5,994 nt of DNA from CAYUUP01 sp964447925. Its GTDB lineage: Bacteria > Bacillota > Clostridia > Oscillospirales > Oscillospiraceae. The DNA lies in the NCBI GenBank assembly GCA_964447925.1, contig CAYUUP010000089.1, positions 1-5,994 of the forward strand, read 5' to 3'. The notes beneath the pieces were generated by a model. That model was given only the letters and a program-made list of their open reading frames with translations. It was not told the origin of the DNA and ran no database searches. Each line of letters opens with the position of its first letter. Position 1 is the first letter of the stretch. Shown here piece after piece: positions 5,877 to 5,994 of this stretch. The translations under genes were made by a program, and so were the position numbers.

Positions 5877-5994
5877 GGTACGCCCGTAGGCGCGAAATTT
5901 GAACACAGCGCCTCACCCTCATCCAAGGCTTTCTCCGCGAGCTGGAGCGATACCTTGTTATTTTTCCCGCCGAAGTTCAGATGCAGGATCAGCC
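5852..5994 (-). CDS. 3' end of an unrecognised minus-strand ORF (partial)
   Basis: Reading leftward from 5992, a frame of 46 codons stays open to TGA (plus-strand 5852-5854). It begins LILHLNFGGKNNKVSLQLAE and ends GVPDKRVPKQ. Third codon positions are mostly G or C, as in the genes to the left, and the frame is followed by a terminator-like hairpin; both favour a real gene end. I do not recognise the family. The stop codon lies in the hairpin loop, and the last seven or so codons are encoded by the stem, which is unusual and may mean the C-terminus has run into the terminator after a frameshift or truncation. The start lies beyond the window. Confidence 0.45.
   Translation of the reverse strand, partial: LILHLNFGGKNNKVSLQLAEKALDEGEALCSNFAPTGVPDKRVPKQ

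Noticed and set aside
5881..5892. Small palindrome CGCC-CGTA-GGCG
   Set aside because: Four-base arms inside the probable minus-strand coding region; expected by chance in GC-rich DNA.

Overview
The window reads as a chromosomal segment of a GC-rich Clostridia, most likely a gut Oscillospiraceae-type Firmicute. The evidence is the Clostridia-like GltX sequence, strong AGGAGG ribosome binding sites, consensus sigma-A promoters, G/C-rich third codon positions and a CCA-encoding tRNA gene. The taxonomic call is an inference from style, not from a marker search.

Layout. (1) 1-872: the 3' two thirds of gltX (glutamyl-tRNA synthetase). (2) 873-982: a short, dense control region. It has a perfect consensus promoter (TTGACA, 17 bp, TATAAT), a palindrome filling its spacer, and a second, nested palindrome over the transcription start. 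(3) 983-1636: a TetR/AcrR-family repressor with a TTG start. (4) 1637-1787: a gap holding a different 28-bp palindrome just before the next gene. (5) 1788-5306: two half-size ABC transporters, each membrane domain plus ATPase, 3 bp apart and almost certainly a heterodimer. (6) 5366-5588: a tRNA-Ser(CGA) transcription unit with its own promoter, leader hairpin and terminator. (7) 5589-5851: no convincing gene, but a very strong terminator with no obvious gene before it, a 7-codon ORF with a good ribosome binding site, and a 16-bp hairpin. (8) 5852-5994: the 3' end of an unrecognised minus-strand ORF whose stop codon lies in that hairpin's loop.

How the parts fit. The tetR promoter carries two overlapping copies of TATAAC-N3-GTTATA, the expected form of an autoregulatory TetR operator. 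The ABC pair lies downstream on the same strand but is preceded by an unrelated palindrome (TTAGTTT-N4-AAACTAA core), so a second regulator, possibly metal-dependent, may control transport. The ABC proteins have exporter-type architecture. Details of the first one resemble, from memory, the YbtPQ/IrtAB siderophore-importer branch, so export of a toxic compound and import of an iron chelate both remain open.

Nothing here proves a new system. The best leads are the two-operator design of the tetR-ABC locus and the structured, gene-poor segment after the tRNA.
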